The position numbers and the translations under genes were made by a program. From JALQTD01 sp964390365 (GTDB lineage Bacteria; Bacteroidota; Bacteroidia; Flavobacteriales_D; Sanyastnellaceae), in NCBI GenBank assembly GCA_964390365.1, contig CAYMHW010000001.1, forward strand, positions 26,568 through 90,567: DNA of 64,000 nucleotides, read 5' to 3'. The notes under the pieces are model-generated. The model saw only the letters and a program-made list of their open reading frames with translations. It was not told the DNA's origin and did no database searches. Positions 16,749 through 25,279 of this stretch are shown piece after piece. Numbering within the stretch: the stretch's first letter is position 1; every line of letters begins with the position of its first letter.

Positions 16749-19715
16749 TCATTCCTTCGAGGTGGCCAAAAGCCGCGCCTCCGTGAATCCCGCCGCTTGG
16801 ACCACCGCCAACGCGCGAAGTGCCGCTTTCTCGCCGTCAATTTTGCGCGTGATGAACGCATCTCCTCCGCCCCACGGAAGGCTCCGGACCGCCAAGTCCT
16901 CGGGAAGCCGCAGCAAAGCAGCACGCGCCGTTGACGGCGCCCCGAGCGGAAACTCGGCGATGCGCACCACCCAAACCGAAGCGTCTTCCTCCACCGCTTC
17001 CAAACGCCCTGCTGGCGTGCGCTCCCCCGCAGTCGGGGCAGAACGAACAGGCTGCATGACGAGGCCCTCTGGGAACGCCAATACCGCCCCATTGTTGCCC
17101 ATGCGCTGTGCACGGACTGCTTCCTCTTGCTTCCAAAACGGACCGATCAACGCATCAACCTGTCCATTCGCAATGGGCCATGCCCGAAAGCGCTCTTTCC
17201 ATTGAGCTTGCAGGGCAATCACCTCCGACTCCGCGGCCACAAAGTGCACCCCGTACCCCGACATGCGCAGTTCATGCCAAGCACGCGCCTCGTTCCACTC
17301 TTGCTCCGAGAACCCCACTACGAAGGCGTCATCGAACGGTGTTTTTTGCTGCATTGCAGCGCATGCCATCGCAGCTTCATTTCGGTTAAGGTAACTACCG
17401 TAAACAACTTTCTTCCAACCTGATAACTCAATCAACTTCAACTCATTTTGGACTCCCCAAAATGCCCAACCGTCGGGGGTGTCATGAAAGGCCCCGAGCT
17501 GCACAGCGAAGACGGAATCAGCAGGCACTGAAATCGGATCGGATGCCGGAATTGCAGGCCGTTGCTCCGCGACAGGAACGGGTGCGGAAGGTTGCGGAAG
17601 AATGGCAGGCACGCCCCATTCCACAGGCGCTTCGGGGCCCAGCACCAAGTCCGCCAACGAATTGGCAGCCGACGACAAGTTGGCCCAAACAGGCAGTTCG
17701 AACGCCAACTCCAAATTCCACCATGCCGTGAGCAGCTCCGGCGATTCCTCGGGTTGGCTCGAGCGGAAGGCTTGCCAAGCTGCCCACAACCAATCCCGCC
17801 ACACTTCTTCCGTTCCCAAGACCGATTCGTAAGATTGGGAAGACCAAGCTTGTTCGAGTGCTCGGTCCATGATTTGGTCTGCATCCGGGTACCATTCCAC
17901 TTGGTGCATCGCACGTTGCATGCGCAAAGGCATCCCGTCTCGCAAGCGGGCGTATCCCGCGGTTTGGCTTCCCAACTGCTGCCAAATCCGAGCCTGGGTA
18001 AGCGTGGCTTGGTCCGCTTGAATGCGCTGGCTCCAAAGCGTGCAAACGTCCTCCCACCCCTCGCTGTTTTCCGCAGAACAAATCAAATCCAAGGCATTGG
18101 TGGTGTTGCGGAGGCGCTCAACGATCGGTTTCAAGGCTTCCGAAGACCACGAGCGGGCCATCGCAACGCCTTCCCACCCACCCGAATGGGGCGATTCCGG
18201 CAACGGAATGACGGCTTCAAGTTGCTCGAAAGCACGGATTGCGACCCAACGCTCATGCACGGTAGCCACCTGCCACCACGGGGTTTCGGCGAGTGCGCCC
18301 CATGCTTCCGGAAGGTCCGTGGACCAAACCGGGTGCACCGGAAGGGTGCGCTCGTCCAGCGGCGGCGCAAGGGCCTCCCAGCTCGGATCCATGAACGCCA
18401 ATCCGATCCACGGTTCCTCGCTTGCCAGTCGAGGCGCGAGGGCAATCTCTTCCCACGCATACCGCAGGGATACAGGTTCTGCGGTCGTGGGCAAGCTCCA
18501 TTCGGCGCTGGTGTACGTGCCGCCTTGGCGGTCGGTGAGCAGGGCGCGGTAGGTAGCCCCATCCCATCCGGTCCACCAGCATGCGCCCGAAGCGCCCATC
18601 AAGGGCCCCTCCCATACCTTCTTTCGAGCATCCGTGGACCAAATCGACAACGACCGCTCCCCATCGGACCAATCCCACGCCAACTCCACCTGCACAGGCC
18701 GATGCGTTGGGCCGTCCAACAACACCTTCACGGCCTGAGCGACCTGATCGGGCATCCGTCGGGTCACCATCCACGCCGTCCAGCCATCGCCGGTCGGCGT
18801 GAAATGGGTTTCTGTGCCGCTTGAATTCAAAGCCAACGGCAAGGGAGTTGCAACGCCGCCACCACCATTCAAGTCGGTCCAAAACACGTCCATGCCTCCC
18901 GCAGATTCCGGTCGGTCGGAACTCCAGTACAACCGCCCGGCCTCCACATCGAACATCGGCGTTCGTTCGTTGTAGGGCGAATTCACGGGCTCATCAAGGC
19001 GGCGCAACTTGCCGAATCGCCCATTCCCCCGAATTTCCACCTCGTACACATCGGTGGTGCCTGCACCTTCTCGGTCGGAAGCAAACCACGCTCGGTCGGC
19101 GCCCGGGCGAATGAAGAGATCGCCGTGAAAGTTGGCCTTCCGATCAAAACGGGAGCGCAGGGTTTCGGGCACCTTGACCCAACGGCCCAAGCTATCGGGC
19201 AAATCGAATCGGGCATGCCCTTCCTCGTCCCCGACCGCTCGAAGTTCCAACGGATCGAGCGCCACCCAATGGGTCACCGGTTGCGCGTGAAGCCGAGCTC
19301 GCTCCGCTTGTTGCTCGGCAAACCGCCTCATCCCGTCGTCGTCGTGTCCAACGGCGAAATACGCTTCAAACCAAGGCAGCGCTTCTCCATGACGCCCAAG
19401 GGCTTGGAGCCGAAGGGCTTCGACCAACGCGCAATTCGCCTCCCAAAAATCCCCCTCGCCTTCCCAAACCAAACTGGAGGCTTCGACGCGCTGCAGCGGA
19501 GCCGTTCCCTGCACCAATGAACTCGCGAGGCCCAACCAATGGGCCAGGCTGTCTTCGGGCACCTCGTTCAGGCGTTCGTCGCTCCAAGCCTGCAACTCCT
19601 GCCATTCGCCATTGCGCCAATGCCGTTCGAGCTGGGGAAGTGGGGTTTGGCACAACAGCACCCCTTCGAGAAGCAGCGTGAACAGCGCGGCAAGGGGCAA
19701 GCGGAATGAAAGCAT
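16749..19715 (-). CDS. Exported PD40-propeller protein with three C-terminal SPOR-like units
   Basis: A 988-residue protein with a signal peptide (LPLAALFTLLLEGVLLC). Residues about 15-135 look TPR-like, and about 190-320 contain WD40-like/PD40 strands (WFASDREGAGTTDVYEV, LYWSSDRPESAGGMDVF) like those of PorE-type envelope proteins. A long central region (about 340-720) is unassigned. The C-terminal 250 residues hold three tandem SPOR-like units beginning near FAVQLGAF (736), YGVHFVAAE (822) and VWVVRIAEF (914). SPOR domains bind peptidoglycan lacking stem peptides, so the protein probably links propeller-mediated contacts to the cell wall. It ends 41 nt before the lamin-tail gene. The three-unit reading is mine; the first unit is clear, the others weaker. 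Confidence 0.72.
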   Translation of the reverse strand: MLSFRLPLAALFTLLLEGVLLCQTPLPQLERHWRNGEWQELQAWSDERLNEVPEDSLAHWLGLASSLVQGTAPLQRVEASSLVWEGEGDFWEANCALVEALRLQALGRHGEALPWFEAYFAVGHDDDGMRRFAEQQAERARLHAQPVTHWVALDPLELRAVGDEEGHARFDLPDSLGRWVKVPETLRSRFDRKANFHGDLFIRPGADRAWFASDREGAGTTDVYEVEIRGNGRFGKLRRLDEPVNSPYNERTPMFDVEAGRLYWSSDRPESAGGMDVFWTDLNGGGGVATPLPLALNSSGTETHFTPTGDGWTAWMVTRRMPDQVAQAVKVLLDGPTHRPVQVELAWDWSDGERSLSIWSTDARKKVWEGPLMGASGACWWTGWDGATYRALLTDRQGGTYTSAEWSLPTTAEPVSLRYAWEEIALAPRLASEEPWIGLAFMDPSWEALAPPLDERTLPVHPVWSTDLPEAWGALAETPWWQVATVHERWVAIRAFEQLEAVIPLPESPHSGGWEGVAMARSWSSEALKPIVERLRNTTNALDLICSAENSEGWEDVCTLWSQRIQADQATLTQARIWQQLGSQTAGYARLRDGMPLRMQRAMHQVEWYPDADQIMDRALEQAWSSQSYESVLGTEEVWRDWLWAAWQAFRSSQPEESPELLTAWWNLELAFELPVWANLSSAANSLADLVLGPEAPVEWGVPAILPQPSAPVPVAEQRPAIPASDPISVPADSVFAVQLGAFHDTPDGWAFWGVQNELKLIELSGWKKVVYGSYLNRNEAAMACAAMQQKTPFDDAFVVGFSEQEWNEARAWHELRMSGYGVHFVAAESEVIALQAQWKERFRAWPIANGQVDALIGPFWKQEEAVRAQRMGNNGAVLAFPEGLVMQPVRSAPTAGERTPAGRLEAVEEDASVWVVRIAEFPLGAPSTARAALLRLPEDLAVRSLPWGGGDAFITRKIDGEKAALRALAVVQAAGFTEARLLATSKE

Positions 19716-19800
19716 GTAATTTGAGCCCAAAACGTACAATCCTTGTGAATCAGTGGTCAATCTACCCCGGAACGTCAGCCCATCCGCCCCCGCCTTCCAT

Positions 19801-19808
19801 TAGCTTTG
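19801..19808 (+). promoter_or_regulatory. -7 promoter box of pruA
   Basis: TAGCTTTG, a perfect -7 match, 24 nt before the ATG at 19833. Confidence 0.5.
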
Positions 19809-19832
19809 CACCAAGTTTCAAACAATTTCACC

Positions 19833-21461
19833 ATGTCAGACGGAATCTACACCGTTCCCACTCCGGTCAACGAGCCGGTGCTCAACTACGCACCCGGGTC
19901 AGCTGAACGGGAGGCCCTGCTTGCCGCCTATCACGAAATGTACCACGCGGACCCCATCGACGTGCCGATGTACATCGGATCCGAACAGGTTCGCACGAAC
20001 GATAAACGGCCCATGTCGCCTCCGCACGAGCACGGGAAAATCCTCGGACATTTCAATTACGGAGACGCCTCGCACGTTGAGCAGGCCATTGAGGCTGCAC
20101 TCGAAGCCCGCACGGCTTGGGCCGCCACGCCTTGGGAGCATCGCGTGGCCATTTTCCTGAAGGCAGCCGATTTGCTCGCGGGCCCCTACCGTGCAAAGAT
20201 CAACGCCGCAACCATGTTGGCCCAAAGCAAGAGCGCGTTCCAAGCTGAAATCGACGCGGCTTGTGAATTGATTGATTTCCTGCGATTCAACGCTCACTAC
20301 GTGCAGGAAATTCACCGGGTTCAGCCCGCCAGTGCTCCAGGAATTTGGAACCGCTTGGAGTACCGTCCCTTGGAGGGATTTGTGTTCGCCATCACGCCCT
20401 TCAATTTCACGGCCATCGCGGGCAACCTGCCAGCCTCGGCAGCGATCATGGGGAACGTGGTGGTTTGGAAGCCTGCAGATTCCCAAGTGTACAGTGCTCA
20501 AGTCGTCATGGAAGTATTCCGCGAAGCCGGGTTGCCGGATGGGGTCATCAACTTCGTCACCGTTGACGGGCCAGTCGCGGGGGATGTGGTGTTCAAGCAC
20601 CGCGATTTTGCCGGCCTGCATTTCACCGGTTCGACCGGGGTGTTCCAGCACTTGTGGAAGACCATCGGGGAAAACATCAAGGCGTATCGGACGTATCCCC
20701 GGATTGTGGGAGAAACCGGTGGCAAGGACTTCATTCTGGCTCATCGGTCGGCGAATTTGGACGCCTTGGTGGCGGCTTCGGTCCGAGGTGCGTTTGAGCT
20801 TCAAGGCCAAAAATGCTCTGCAGCATCCCGCGCCTACATCCCCTCCAACCTCTTTGACGACTACATCGAGCGCATGAAGGCAGAAGTTGCCACCATTCAA
20901 GTGGGGACACCCGCGGAGCTCAGCAACTTCGTCAACGCCGTCATCGACCGCAAAGCGTACGACAAGATTGTGTCTTACATCGAATACGCGAAAGCTGCGC
21001 CAGACGCTGAAGTGGTTGCCGGTGGCACTTACGATGATGCAACGGGTTACTTCATCCAGCCGACCATCGTGGTCACCTCGAACCCGCATTTCAAGACCAT
21101 GGTGGAGGAAATTTTCGGTCCCGTTTTGACGGTTTACCGCTACGAGGCGGATGCGTTTGCGGAAACCATCAACTTGGTCGACTCGACGAGCGATTACGCC
21201 TTGACCGGCGCTGTGTTTGCTCAGGATCGCTATGCAATCGAAGAAGCGTCCCGTGGCCTCGTCAACGCTGCGGGCAACTTTTACATCAACGACAAGCCCA
21301 CAGGAGCCGTTGTTGGGCAGCAGCCTTTCGGTGGCGCTCGCGGATCCGGCACCAATGACAAAGCGGGAAGCCAGTTGAACCTGTTGCGCTGGGTGAGTCC
21401 ACGCACCATCAAGGAGACCCTGGTTCCTCCCACGAACTACCGTTATCCCTTCTTGGGGTGA
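19833..21461 (+). CDS. pruA: 1-pyrroline-5-carboxylate dehydrogenase
   Basis: Oxidises glutamate semialdehyde to glutamate in proline breakdown, using NAD. It has 542 residues, the length of the stand-alone PruA. The aldehyde dehydrogenase features are FAITPFNFTAIAGNLP, the NAD-binding FTGSTGVF, the general-base glutamate in VGETGGKDF, the nucleophilic cysteine in GQKCSAASR, and GPVLTVYRY. The C-terminal region has the PruA-typical PTGAVVGQQPFGGARGSGTNDKAG. No proline dehydrogenase is beside it. Start at 19833 (MSDGIYTVP) follows the -7 box; a bidirectional terminator follows the stop. Confidence 0.96.
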   Translation: MSDGIYTVPTPVNEPVLNYAPGSAEREALLAAYHEMYHADPIDVPMYIGSEQVRTNDKRPMSPPHEHGKILGHFNYGDASHVEQAIEAALEARTAWAATPWEHRVAIFLKAADLLAGPYRAKINAATMLAQSKSAFQAEIDAACELIDFLRFNAHYVQEIHRVQPASAPGIWNRLEYRPLEGFVFAITPFNFTAIAGNLPASAAIMGNVVVWKPADSQVYSAQVVMEVFREAGLPDGVINFVTVDGPVAGDVVFKHRDFAGLHFTGSTGVFQHLWKTIGENIKAYRTYPRIVGETGGKDFILAHRSANLDALVAASVRGAFELQGQKCSAASRAYIPSNLFDDYIERMKAEVATIQVGTPAELSNFVNAVIDRKAYDKIVSYIEYAKAAPDAEVVAGGTYDDATGYFIQPTIVVTSNPHFKTMVEEIFGPVLTVYRYEADAFAETINLVDSTSDYALTGAVFAQDRYAIEEASRGLVNAAGNFYINDKPTGAVVGQQPFGGARGSGTNDKAGSQLNLLRWVSPRTIKETLVPPTNYRYPFLG

Positions 21462-21477
21462 TGCGGCCAAACGGCAT

Positions 21478-21513
21478 AAAAAAAGGCGGTCCATCGGGTA
21501 CCGCCTTTTTTTT
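21478..21513. terminator. Bidirectional terminator between pruA and the convergent HTH-like gene
   Basis: A-tract, GGCGGT, 9-nt loop, ACCGCC and an 8-T run, symmetrical enough to act on both strands. Confidence 0.8.
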
Positions 21514-21527
21514 GACGTGAATTGCCC

Positions 21528-22124
21528 TTACGCTTCAGCGTTGGTTTCCACGGATTCGTATTCCTCGTCGTCACCGACTTCCACATCGTATTCGTCGTAG
21601 CGCGGAGTCGGGATTGCAGCCATGTCCACGGCAACGTGGCGACCTCCAGCGAGCTTGCGGAACTCCTCGTCAAACGGCGAGGTCAACATGCCGTCCTGGT
21701 CCAACCATTTTGTGAGCACGAGGTACTTCTCCTTCTTCCCAGCGCGACCGATGGTTTCGACCCGTCCGTGCACCGTGCGCAGACGAAAGGCGCTGTTCAA
21801 AATGCTTGCGCGGGCCGACGGCTCGCGATCCGCACCGAGGTGATGAATCGCCATGGCGTCATCGATGAGTTCTTTGTATGTCATCGGACGGTTCCGAGCC
21901 CGAAGGCGTTTCACGATGAAGTTCCCCCACACGCTCTTCGGTCCGCGTTTGCGTTGCTTGCCACCTGAAAGCGCAGTCGCAGCAGCCACTCGACGAGGGC
22001 TCAACGGCTCACCTGTTAGTTTAAATAACATTTCTTCAACGTGAGCCAATTGACCCACGAGCCTGCCCCGCTCCTGTTCATAGAATCGCTTCATTTCTTG
22101 CAATTCCTTCTGGGAAAATTCCAT
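21528..22124 (-). CDS. Hypothetical protein with coiled coil and winged-helix-like (HARE-HTH-like) core
   Basis: A 198-residue cytoplasmic protein. Residues 1-40 are a charged helix (KELQEMKRFYEQERGRLVGQL). A basic linker (GGKQRKRGPKSVWG, 55-67) is followed by a stretch (about 68-140) whose pattern RPMTYKELIDDAM and the later VETIGRAGKKEKYLVLT resemble the winged-helix HARE-HTH/HB1 fold, seen in DNA-linked proteins. The tail is very acidic. A DNA-binding or nucleoid-associated role is a guess. The promoter at 22212-22241 fits it. No neighbour shares its transcript. Confidence 0.6.
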   Translation of the reverse strand: MEFSQKELQEMKRFYEQERGRLVGQLAHVEEMLFKLTGEPLSPRRVAAATALSGGKQRKRGPKSVWGNFIVKRLRARNRPMTYKELIDDAMAIHHLGADREPSARASILNSAFRLRTVHGRVETIGRAGKKEKYLVLTKWLDQDGMLTSPFDEEFRKLAGGRHVAVDMAAIPTPRYDEYDVEVGDDEEYESVETNAEA

Positions 22125-22211
22125 CCTGATAAACGTTTTGAAACGGAACGCAACATATCATATCACATGAATAGGCATGCTGTGAACCCTTCGTTAATTA
22201 ATGAGTTGAGG

Positions 22212-22241
22212 CAAATTTATGTTCGATACATGAATTGACAA
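22212..22241 (-). promoter_or_regulatory. Promoter of HTH-like gene (TTG, 19-nt spacer, TAAATTTG)
   Basis: On the minus strand TTG (22239-22241), a 19-nt spacer and TAAATTTG (22212-22219), one of the best matches to the Bacteroidota consensus in the window. The leader is about 80 nt. Confidence 0.6.
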
Positions 22242-22458
22242 GGCACGATAACATTTTTCTTCAGCTTTGCCTGTTAAAATCTTACGTTTTGCAGACAATA
22301 CTCATCCGATTGGACGATTTAAGGCGTCCTCATGCGATGAAATGAACCGCTTGGCTGGGTCGTTTTACTCAACTTGTGCCGTCGACTAAACCAACAGAAG
22401 AATACATATGAGCATTTTTGGTGGCTTCATATCTGTTCACATGCGTCCCACCTACGCG
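22242..22458. other. AT-rich intergenic stretch without recognised content
   Basis: Together with the leader of the HTH-like gene this gives more than 330 bases without a gene. Composition is visibly richer in A/T than the flanks. I find no open frame, tRNA, inverted repeat or direct repeat here beyond the promoter at its left end and the rnpB terminator at its right end. Confidence 0.5.
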
Positions 22459-22494
22459 AAAAAAAAAGTCCCTGCTCATCTTGAGCAAGGACTT
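22459..22494 (-). terminator. Rho-independent terminator of rnpB
   Basis: On the minus strand a 12-bp stem with one G-T pair (AAGTCCTTGCTC / GAGCAGGGACTT), 5-nt loop, then nine T. It begins at the 3' end of the RNase P RNA. Confidence 0.85.
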
Positions 22495-22838
22495 CATAGC
22501 AACAGCCGCGTAAGCCGGATTCTGTTCACCCGAAGGTGCTTCGCCATCTATCTAACGCAATCTACCCCCTGACTCGGACGGGCCGCCCTCAAACGCCAGT
22601 GTACATGATCTTGCAACCCACAAGGTTTACCCAGGCCAAACAATCGCTTGTTTGCCGGTGAGCTCTTACCTCACCTTTTCACCCTTGCCTGTGCCCGAAG
22701 GCCATCGGCGGACTAAATCTCTGTGGCACTTTCTGTGAGCACCCGGAGGTACTCCCTCCCTTTCGAGGAGTGTGGCGCCCTATGTTGTCCGGACTTTCCT
22801 CCCTGCAAAGCAAGGCGACGAAGTCTGGTGCTGCTATG
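22495..22838 (-). ncRNA. rnpB: RNase P RNA, class A
   Basis: The catalytic RNA that matures tRNA 5' ends. On the minus strand the conserved elements appear in order: GAGGAAAGTCCGGAC (P4/J3-4 region), the CACAGAAA element, AAGGGTGAAAAGGTG, GTAAGAGCTCACCG, GGGTAAACC and the 3' ACAGAATCCGGCTTAC. The ends pair as P1: ATAGCAGCA at about 22829-22837 with TGTTGCTAT at about 22496-22504. Length is about 344 nt, normal for class A. The 5' end lies only about 4 nt after the stop of the M28 peptidase gene, so its promoter must be inside that coding region or the RNA must be cut from a longer transcript. Confidence 0.95.
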
Positions 22839-22841
22839 CAA

Positions 22842-24134
22842 TCAATCCCAAATGACGTTCACCGTCAACCGGTCCCCTCCCCGTTCAATCTCGACTTCGG
22901 TGGCCATGCCCTCTTCGAACAAGCTCAGTCCTGTCATATACGACATCATGTCGACGATTTGGATGGTGTCCATGCGAACCACCACATCACCGCGCTTCAT
23001 CCCAGCCATCGCGGCAGGGCGTCCTTCAGTGACTCCGTCGATGCGCATGCCTTCACCGCTGTAGAGGTAATCGGGCACCACGCCCAAGGTCACCTTGAAC
23101 CGTGGCGTGCTGTCTTCATCCTGGTCTTTGGTCGCCGTAAACTCCCAGTCCATTTCTTTGTCCAATGCCCGCATCACCCGCTCCACGTAGCGCGCGATGC
23201 GCAACATGCCTTCGTAATTCAACTTGTCCGGCGTGTCGCTCGGGCGGTGGTAGTCCGGGTGTTGGCCTGTGAAAAAGTGAAGCACAGGAATGCCTTCCAA
23301 GTAAAACGACGTGTGGTCGCTGGGGCCTAAGCCACTTTCACTCGGCACCAAGACAAACCCTTCCTCATTGCATGCTTCGAGGATTTCCATCCAACGGGGA
23401 GATGTTCCCGTGCCGTAAACGGCGAGGGTGTCCCCACGCAAGCGACCGACCATGTCGAGGTTCAGCATGTACCGAATGCTGTCCAAAGCTACCGTGGGCT
23501 TTTCACAGAAGTGATTCGAGCCCCACAATCCCTTCTCCTCACCCGAGAATCCGCAGAACAAAACGTGATCGTCAAGCGGGGTTTCGGCAAGGCGCTGAGC
23601 CACTTCAAGCATGGTCGCCACACCTGATGCGTTGTCGTCGGCACCGTAGTGGACGGTAGGTTCTCCGCGGAACAGGGAGTTCTCGCCGCCATATCCGAGG
23701 TGGTCATAGTGGGCAGCCAACACGCCATAGCCCTTGCCGGCGCTTCCTTTGCCGGTGTACAATACATTGTGTCCCACAATCGGCTTCACAATCGCCATGC
23801 CCAGGTGCGCCTCGCCCGAATCGCCGTGGATTTGCATCGGGGGATGCGGAGTGTATTGGAACGCTTGGAGTGCTCCGGAATCGCCACGAGCGGCGTACCC
23901 CAGTTCCGCGAACGACTCGGAGAGCCATTGTGCGGCGAGCGCCTCGCCTTCGGTGCCTGTTTCGCGGCCCTTCATCGTCGAGTCAGCGAGGGTTTCGACG
24001 CGGCTTTTCAACGCGGCCATTGCGGCGTCATCGGAGGCTGACGGGTGCGGGGCGGGTGAGGTTTGGCACGACCACAAGCCCAATGCGACGGAAGCTGCCA
24101 ACCAAGTTCCCATCCGAACGTCCATGAATCCCAT
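22842..24134 (-). CDS. M28 family peptidase lipoprotein with C-terminal PDZ domain
   Basis: A 430-residue lipoprotein (lipobox ALGLWSC near residue 23). The zinc aminopeptidase domain (about 80-310) shows AAHYDHLGYG, YGADDNASGVATMLE, FSGEEKGLWGS and LNLDMVGR, the metal ligands of family M28, and a final histidine in GPSDHTSFY. A PDZ domain (about 335-430, GMRIDGVTEGRPAAMAGMKRGDVVV) follows, as in several Bacteroidota exopeptidases. It probably releases amino acids from peptides at the cell surface or periplasm. Start at 24134 or 24125; the ATACTTTG box ends 3 nt before the first, so a leaderless start is possible. The divergent PD40 lipoprotein gene begins 32 nt away. Confidence 0.9.
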   Translation of the reverse strand: MGFMDVRMGTWLAASVALGLWSCQTSPAPHPSASDDAAMAALKSRVETLADSTMKGRETGTEGEALAAQWLSESFAELGYAARGDSGALQAFQYTPHPPMQIHGDSGEAHLGMAIVKPIVGHNVLYTGKGSAGKGYGVLAAHYDHLGYGGENSLFRGEPTVHYGADDNASGVATMLEVAQRLAETPLDDHVLFCGFSGEEKGLWGSNHFCEKPTVALDSIRYMLNLDMVGRLRGDTLAVYGTGTSPRWMEILEACNEEGFVLVPSESGLGPSDHTSFYLEGIPVLHFFTGQHPDYHRPSDTPDKLNYEGMLRIARYVERVMRALDKEMDWEFTATKDQDEDSTPRFKVTLGVVPDYLYSGEGMRIDGVTEGRPAAMAGMKRGDVVVRMDTIQIVDMMSYMTGLSLFEEGMATEVEIERGGDRLTVNVIWD

Positions 24135-24137
24135 ATT

Positions 24138-24150
24138 CAAAGTATTTTCG
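24138..24150. promoter_or_regulatory. Overlapping divergent -7 boxes, M28 peptidase and PD40 lipoprotein
   Basis: Minus strand ATACTTTG (24138-24145) and plus strand TATTTTCG (24143-24150) overlap by 3 nt. Both are imperfect TAnnTTTG matches. If both work, the two genes compete for polymerase. Confidence 0.35.
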
Positions 24151-24166
24151 CGCAAAATTCGACGAT

Positions 24167-25279
24167 ATGCGGACGAAATTAGGCATTATCGCAGCGCTCT
24201 TTGGAATGCTGTTGGCAAATTGTGGCACGGAAGTCACACAAACACCCGAAACGGCTCCTTCAGAAGCAGTTAAGACGGACACCTTGCGCTACCCGCAGGA
24301 GGAGCACCTGATGAACGTCCGCCAGCTGACCTTCGGTGGGGACAACGCCGAGGCCTACTGGTCGTTCGCAAGCGATGCGCTGGTTTTCCAGGCCACGAAC
24401 CCCTCTTGGGAAATTCCATGTGACCAAATTTTCATCATGGAACTTGGGGAGAACGCCAAACCCCTTCCCCAACGTCCTACACCGGTTTCCACGGGGTTGG
24501 GACGCACGACCTGTGCCTATTTCATGCCGGGGGACAGCACCTTCGTTTACGCCTCTACGCACATGGGGGACGCGGAATGCCCACCGGTTCCGCCGCGCGG
24601 GCCCAATGGTGAATACGTTTGGCCCATCTATCCGGACTACGACATCTTCGTGGCCAACCGCAACGGGGAAATCACGCAGCAGCTGACGGATTTGCCCGGC
24701 TACGATGCGGAAGCGACGGTTTCACCGACGGGCGATCGCATGGTGTTCACCAGCACCCGGTCGGGCGATCTGGAGCTTTACACGTGCGACCTCGATGGCG
24801 GCAACGTGGTCCAAGTGACCCACGAGCTCGGCTATGATGGGGGGGCGTTCTTCTCCCCGGATGGAGAGTGGTTGATTTGGCGGGCAAGTCGTCCCCAAAC
24901 GGAAGAGGAGCAAACACATTACAAGGAATTGCTCAGCCAAGGACTGGTTGAACCCACGGACATGGAATTGTTCATTGGGCGTGCTGACGGTTCGGAAGCG
25001 CGGCAGTTGACCGATCTCGGAGGGGCCAATTGGGCGCCCTACTTCCATCCAAGTGGTGAGCGGGTCATTTTTTGTTCCAACCACCACACGGGTGGGTTCC
25101 CATTCAATTTGTTCAGCATCCGCATCGATGGCAGCGGTTTGGAACAAATCACGTTCGACGATGCCTTCGACTCCTTCCCGATGTTCTCGCCCGACGGCAA
25201 GTACATCAGTTTTTCGTCCAACCGCCACAATGGTCGGACGCGGAGCACCAACGTGTTCGTAGCTGAGTGGATCGAGTGA
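24167..25279 (+). CDS. PD40/TolB-like β-propeller lipoprotein
   Basis: A 370-residue lipoprotein (lipobox MLLANC, Cys19). The whole mature part is built of PD40 blades, with repeats such as DAEATVSPTGDRMVFTSTRSGDLELY, FFSPDGEWLIWRAS, YFHPSGERVIFCSN and MFSPDGKYISFSSN. No peptidase domain follows, unlike the related S9/tricorn proteins. Such propellers usually scaffold protein contacts in the envelope. It is divergent from an M28 peptidase with a 32-nt gap and overlaps a pseudouridine synthase gene by 4 nt (GTGA). Confidence 0.85.
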   Translation: MRTKLGIIAALFGMLLANCGTEVTQTPETAPSEAVKTDTLRYPQEEHLMNVRQLTFGGDNAEAYWSFASDALVFQATNPSWEIPCDQIFIMELGENAKPLPQRPTPVSTGLGRTTCAYFMPGDSTFVYASTHMGDAECPPVPPRGPNGEYVWPIYPDYDIFVANRNGEITQQLTDLPGYDAEATVSPTGDRMVFTSTRSGDLELYTCDLDGGNVVQVTHELGYDGGAFFSPDGEWLIWRASRPQTEEEQTHYKELLSQGLVEPTDMELFIGRADGSEARQLTDLGGANWAPYFHPSGERVIFCSNHHTGGFPFNLFSIRIDGSGLEQITFDDAFDSFPMFSPDGKYISFSSNRHNGRTRSTNVFVAEWIE

